Assembly: GCA_033439795.1 (NCBI GenBank)
Contig: JAUTDP010000021.1
Coordinates: 62,001-126,000 of the forward strand
DNA length: 64,000 bases
Direction of reading: 5' to 3'
Origin: Sordaria brevicollis
Lineage: Eukaryota > Ascomycota > Sordariomycetes > Sordariales > Sordariaceae
The notes beneath the pieces are model-generated. The model had not been told where the DNA came from. It made no database searches and saw nothing but the letters and a program-made list of their open reading frames with translations. Below, in pieces: positions 59,427-64,000 of this stretch; position 1 is the first letter of the stretch, and each line of letters opens with the position of its first letter. The translations under genes and the position numbers were made by a program.

Positions 59427-62426
59427 ATGGCGACCACCCTCCAAATACACAAGCCATATGTGCTAAAGGCCTTGTCGCATCCTCTCGACCGCCCCGATGG
59501 ACCAGGAAAGCACACTGTCGGCGAGGTCTACGGCCAGGTATCAGGTCCTGGATCCAAGAAGAGGAAACGTTCAGAGCTTGCCGTTGCCATTGACGGCGAC
59601 TCGGTCCATCTCTACGATGTTGGTCTACCCTCTCATCTTCTACTAGCATGCTGTCGCTAACACAGTCTTGACCAGATCCCCTCGGCGCAAGCCATCACAT
59701 CCTACCTCGTCCCTCCCCAGGCCTACTTCACCTGCGCCCCCTACTCCCTGCGATGGAGATCCTCGGCTTCCAAGACCGCCTCTCGCTATACCTACGCCTC
59801 GACACAAGACTCGCTCTCGGCCAAGAAGGAAATCAAGTTGTTCAAGGACGTCGTTGCCGAAGCTGGAAACACCACCTCGACCACGGCCACCCACGTCCAC
59901 CGTTGCGCTAAGCCCATCGTTCACATTTCTGCCACCTCAGTACGGACCTCGAGAGACACCTTGACCGACGAAGACAAGCCAGCCCACGACCTCATTGCTG
60001 TGTCCGCCGACGGCACCCTCATCAGCCTCGCCGGCGAGACCCTTACCGAGAAGTGGCAGTCGTCGCCATCCATCCTCACCCAGGAGCTGCCCCAAAACAC
60101 CGGCTGCCATGTCGACTTTGTCCAGCCTGCCCTCGCGGCCGATGTTATCGACGGCATGTTTGGTGGAAAGAACGAGCTGTTCGGTGTCTTCCAGGAAAAG
60201 ATTCACCGTCAAGGTTTCAACCCCGACATTCTCGTCCTCGTCACGTCGCCAGAAAAGTCCGAGTCTACACGCCAGAGATACTTGCACATTCTTGCTCTAC
60301 CGACCGAGAGGGCCTCTCAACAAGTAAACCACCAGAACGTCATTCCCATCTTCGCCGCTCCTCTCCCAGCCAAGACCGGTTCCGCCAAGTTCCAGCTCGA
60401 TGTCAGGTCAGGCACTTTGCAGGAGTTGTCCGAGGGCATTCTCTATACATATGCTTTCAACGGCGGCATTCCCCGTCTCGAGAACAAGCTGGAGGTTCCT
60501 GAAATGACCTCCTTCTTGCGCCTTTCCAAGACCTCGGTTCTCGCCGCTACTGCCGACTCTCTTACTGTTTATAACCCCGTCTACAGGTCGCTCCAGGCTA
60601 CTGCTCCTCTGGAAGGCGATGCCTCTTGCGAGCTTGTCACTTACCTTGCTAGCCGTGAGATCGCCGTTGGCCTTCGTGGTACCTCCTTGATTGCCGTCCA
60701 GATTGAAGCCCCCAAGACCCGTACCAGCAAGCGTCGCGCTGAAGGACTCCTCGCCGATAGCATCCGCCGTGGCCTTCCCAGAGCTCAGCCTACCAAGAAG
60801 CATGGTCCTGTCGAGCTTCCTCCTTCGGCCATCCTTGCCGAGGCTCTCCCTGGCACCATGACCGAGGAGTACCTTGCCCAATTGGCGGCCGACACTGCCA
60901 AGGCGGACGAGTACCTCAATGCCAACAACCTGAAGGAATTCGAGGAGCTGCTTGCGGCCCAGTTCAAGATTCAGCTCAAGGCCAAGAAGGAGAAGAAGGA
61001 CAAGAAGGCTAACGGCACTACGGACTCGGACCTCCCCGAGTGGTCCTGGCCTTCCAAGCGCTCCGACTACCCCCAGGTCGACCGCCGCTGGGTCTTTTAC
61101 GCCATCAGCCGCGTCTTCGCCTGGACCAGCTCCAGCGAGCGCCACCTTTCCTGCCGCATTCCCGAAAGCAGCGTGCTTAACTATCTCGTTGACGCGGGCC
61201 ACCTTACCATCTCCAACATCAAGTCCGCCTTCAAGGAGGAGATCCGCGAAGTCGGCGACCAAGTCGACAACGTCATCGGCGAGGAGCTCCCGGCCGTCCT
61301 CGTCGAGGTCGACCCAGCAATGGAGCTTCTCGTCGTCTATCTCTCCTCTACCCAGACCTCTCCCTCCGAGCTTGTAACATCCATCAAGCTCATCCTCAGC
61401 AGTCTCGACCTGCTCAACACCTCCAGCGCTCCCAAGCTAACCGAGCTGGTTCTCCGTCCCTCTCCCAACGCCACTGCCTCCTCCTCCGAGGCCGACAAGC
61501 AGCCGCAACAGGAGGGTCAAGACACCGAGATGGCCGACGACGACGCCGCCATCACCTCCCAACTCGACCAAGCCGAGCAAGAGCTCCAACTAACCGAATA
61601 CCTCGCCACCACCTCCACCCGCTACCCCCTGCGCGCCCGCGGTCTCTCGGCAGCCTTCTCCAAGCTCTCCGCCTGCCCCTCCCTCCCCACGGTCCTCACC
61701 CTCCGCCGTCTTTTGTCAACCGAAGAAACCGTCTGCCTCATGAACGTCCTCCGCAACGAGATGATCAAAGACGGCTGGACGACCTCCTACCACGACTCGC
61801 TCTCCCCCGAAGAAGACCAAGAAGAAGAAGAAGCCGCCCCCGACGGCTCCATCAAGCTCATCGCCGACCTGTTGAGCAGGTGCATCGACGCCGTCGGCCT
61901 GGGAGGATGGATGGGTTTCGACGCCGTCCTGGCCTCGTGGGGTTCCCAGCAAGACGCGGCCGAGTTTTTCGGGTACTTCCAAAACGAAGTCTCCGTTGCG
62001 CTGGAGGGGCTTAACGAGACTGTGAGGCTGCAGGGGATGATTGGGGAAGCGACGAATTATGCCAAGAGGGCGAACTCGCTGCTTGTTGCTACTACTTCCA
62101 AGCCTGTCAAGTCTACGACGGTGACGGAGGGTGGTGACGGTGCTGGTGACAATGTTGGTGCTGGTGCTGGTGCTACCGCTACCGCCACGCAAAAGGTGGT
62201 GCAATTGTCAGCTGGCCCCCTCCCGCTCGGTCTCAAAACAGAAGAAAAGATTAGTCACGAGAGGGTCAGAGGCGGCGGCGAGATTGTGCAGAGGAGTCAG
62301 CGCCAGATTGGCTTGTTTGTTAGCAAGAAGAGGAGGGGGTATGAGGTGCATCGGATTTCGGAGGAGGGGCTGTTGAGTAATAAGGGGAGTGGAAGGCCGA
62401 GTTTGGTTGTGAGGGAGGCTTTGTAA
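59427..62426 (+). CDS. Utp8-like U3 snoRNP (t-UTP) ribosome biogenesis protein
   Basis: Probable nucleolar subunit of the t-UTP subcomplex, which binds nascent pre-rRNA and supports Pol I transcription and early 18S processing. Two exons (59427-59618, 59676-62426) give 980 residues. The 57-bp intron uses GTTGGT, an unusual donor, with a CGCTAAC branch site and CAG; it is needed to join YD to IPSAQAITSYLVPPQAYFTC. The N-terminal half (to about 520) has the beta-strand rhythm of a propeller: KKRKRSELAVAIDGDSVHLYD, HDLIAVSADGTLISLAGETLTEKW, DILVLVTSPEKS. The second half is helical, with Lys-rich (KAKKEKKDKK) and acidic stretches, then a region like Utp8 C-terminal helices. The assignment is by resemblance from memory; Utp17/Nan1 or another propeller protein is the main alternative. 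Coding status is firm. Confidence 0.85.
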
Positions 62427-63338
62427 GGGAAGCCCAGCCCGGGGGTTAGGGGAAGGGAGACTAAAGTAGTACGTTTTGTTGGGGGAGGGAAAGGGTAGGG
62501 TAGGGTAGGGTGGGATAGGGTAGGGTAGGAAATGGGTGGGTGGGTGAAAAAAGTAGGTGTTATATACAATAGATGTCGTTTGTTTTTTTGTTGTTGTTGC
62601 ATAATGTCAAGGGTTGCATGTTTTGTGTAGAGAAAAATGTGTGGCGGGCGGGACTGGATGTATATGATGGACATGGAATGGAGCTGGTGTTGTGTAATAA
62701 TGGACTTGTGAAGTGCAACTGTTATGAACAAGAAACGCGGGGGGATGGGATCTAAACATAGAAAAACGAATTAAGAGGAGGAGGTCGTGACGGAGGAAAT
62801 TCAAGCAAAGTTTGAACGTAGAGGTAGAAGATTAGTACATGTCGAGATAAATGTAGACGTATCAACCCTAAGCCCCAGCCCTCAAACTCAATTCATCCCC
62901 AGCTCATACATATCCAATCCATCCAATCCTTCCAATCCTTCCTCTTTTCATCATCCCAACGGTAAACTAAACAGACATACAACATCACCCCAACCCCTGT
63001 CTCCCTACCCCGACCTATCCTACAATCACATCAACCACCAGCTCCCTCCCCCCCTTTGCCTTCCCTCTTCCCTCTTCCCGACGTCTTGCATATACCACAC
63101 CCCACACCCTTGAGACCTAACTGGAGCTTTTTCCTCCTTTTTTTTTTTTATTTTTTTTATTTTTTTTTTTATTTTTTTAGAAAGCTGTTCGCCACTCCCA
63201 CAAACGAAAACTTTAAGTAGAGGTAGCTTAGAATAATGAGAAGGTTTGGTAACGGCAATAGCAGGGGTTGGTTTGAGAGAATGTAGGCAGGCTGTTATAA
63301 CTGGGACTGAACTGTGTTATATACTGGTTTGGTATTTA

Positions 63339-63504
63339 GGGAGCTGGGGATCTAGGGATCTAGGGAGCTGGGGAGCTGGGGAGCTTGGGATCTGGGTATC
63401 TGGGGGTCTGGGTATCTGGGGATCTGGGGGTCTGGAGGTCTGGGGGTCTGGGGAGCTTGGGAGCTGGGGATCTGGGAGCTGGGGAGCTGGGTATCTGGGT
63501 CCTG
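63339..63504 (+). repeat. Degenerate 8-bp minisatellite, GGGAGCTG / GGGATCTG
   Basis: About 21 consecutive units of 8 bp that alternate between GGGAGCTG, GGGATCT(A/G), GGGTATCTG-type and GGGGGTCTG-type variants. The open frame across it (GSWGAGELG...) is only a translation of the repeat. Confidence 0.88.
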
Positions 63505-63576
63505 TCTGACGGCGGGGGAAGCTTCGCGTCCCATCTGTTTGTTACTCACTGCCACTCACTATCACCGTCACTATGT

Positions 63577-63612
63577 GAAGAAGAAGAAGAAGAAGAAGAA
63601 GAAGAAGAAGAA
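63577..63612 (+). repeat. (GAA)n microsatellite
   Basis: Twelve uninterrupted GAA units following TATGT. Confidence 0.88.
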
Positions 63613-63919
63613 ACCTTTTCCTCTCTATTCTTCCATCCATCCATCCATTTATCTATCCATCTCTTCACCCACCCCGTGTATATTTAGCTTCAGTTCGTTA
63701 TCCTTTTTTTTTTTCTTCCTCGGATTTGATGCCAAGGTATCTGCATCTAAACCCCTTATTCGTATCTCCAGCCTCTTAAGACCTAACGAAGTGCAAGTCA
63801 ACGTGCCGTGACAAATAGATAGATAGATAAACCCCCCCCCTGCCCCATTCCGCCAGTCTAAATAAAATAAATATCCACGACACATCATTTTCCATTCTCC
63901 CATCAACATTATCAATCAG

Positions 63920-64000
63920 TCAATCCTCCTTTTTAAGGCTAGCAGCAGCCGCCGGTTCAACCTCCTCCCTCACCAAATGATTCACATACATATACCTCGA
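63920..64000 (-). CDS. Probable C-terminus of an unidentified minus-strand gene
   Basis: The minus strand is open from the window edge (64000) to TGA at 63920-63922 and translates to 26 residues: SRYMYVNHLVREE, then VEPAAAASLKKED. The composition (MYVNHLVREE, short Ala-rich charged tail) and GC-rich codons look like a genuine protein end, unlike the simple-sequence DNA next to it. Twenty-six codons are too few for identification. Confidence 0.4.
   Translation of the reverse strand, partial: SRYMYVNHLVREEVEPAAAASLKKED

Larger units (their letters stand above)
62427..63919. other. Intergenic region with G-rich and simple-sequence repeats
   Basis: About 1.5 kb downstream of the Utp8-like gene, converging on a probable minus-strand gene. 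It has a G-run cluster built on GGGTA at 62481-62546, T-runs interrupted by single A at 63138-63178, an 8-bp minisatellite at 63339-63504, and a (GAA)12 run at about 63577-63612. No coding region supported. Confidence 0.6.

Noticed and set aside
62491..62540. TAGGG-rich stretch as an interstitial telomere.
   Set aside because: Units are pentameric GGGTA, not TTAGGG, and sit directly after a gene stop codon.
1..64000. CRISPR arrays, bacterial operons, Starship captain genes, secondary-metabolite cluster genes.
   Set aside because: Introns and eukaryotic gene content rule out prokaryotic systems; no DUF3435/YR recombinase, PKS, NRPS or terpene synthase signature was seen in readable coding DNA.

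Overview
The window is nuclear DNA of a filamentous ascomycete, most likely Neurospora or a close relative in the Sordariaceae. Three things point there. Genes are compact, with 50-250 bp introns bearing CTRAC/CTAAC branch sites. GC-rich coding DNA alternates with AT-rich islands full of TA steps, TAA codons and almost no CpG-rich stretches. Repeated sequences differ only by C/T and G/A transitions, which is the signature of repeat-induced point mutation (RIP). I read the sequence by eye; no alignment or search was run.

Layout. The 3' end of an omega-3/delta-12 fatty acid desaturase gene (+, 1-1039) converges on a three-exon C2H2 zinc-finger/fungal-specific transcription factor (-, 2845-6657). 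Next comes a RIP-mutated Mutator-like DNA transposon (8609-13072) with terminal inverted repeats and a perfect 10-bp target duplication. A 7.8-kb stretch of normal composition without a recognisable gene follows (13083-20912). It ends at a complete Ty1/copia LTR retrotransposon (20918-26464, minus strand) with 194-bp LTRs, a GTACG target duplication and readable relics of integrase, reverse transcriptase and the polyprotein C-terminus. The flank beyond (26470-29886) is gene-free and carries a 236-bp MITE-like element with long inverted ends.

A gene-rich block follows. It holds a mitochondrial-type protein (-, 29887-32193), divergent LSM3 (+, 32748-33181), a GTPBP1-like translational GTPase (-, 34414-36565) and an alpha-arrestin with PPxY motifs and polyhistidine tracts (-, 39219-40997). 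A second, diverged Mutator-like element (42898-47338) is followed by about 6.9 kb with no recognised gene. Then come ELG1/ATAD5, the PCNA-unloading clamp loader (-, 54231-58544), and a divergently transcribed Utp8-like ribosome-biogenesis protein (+, 59427-62426). The last 81 bases look like the C-terminus of another minus-strand gene.

The host genes are unrelated housekeeping and regulatory functions (lipid desaturation, RNA processing, translation-type GTPase, endocytic adaptor, DNA replication, rRNA synthesis) and do not form a pathway cluster. The most informative content is transposon archaeology: three complete, dead elements with intact boundaries, plus one small element left unmutated. 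I did not find evidence for a new biological system.
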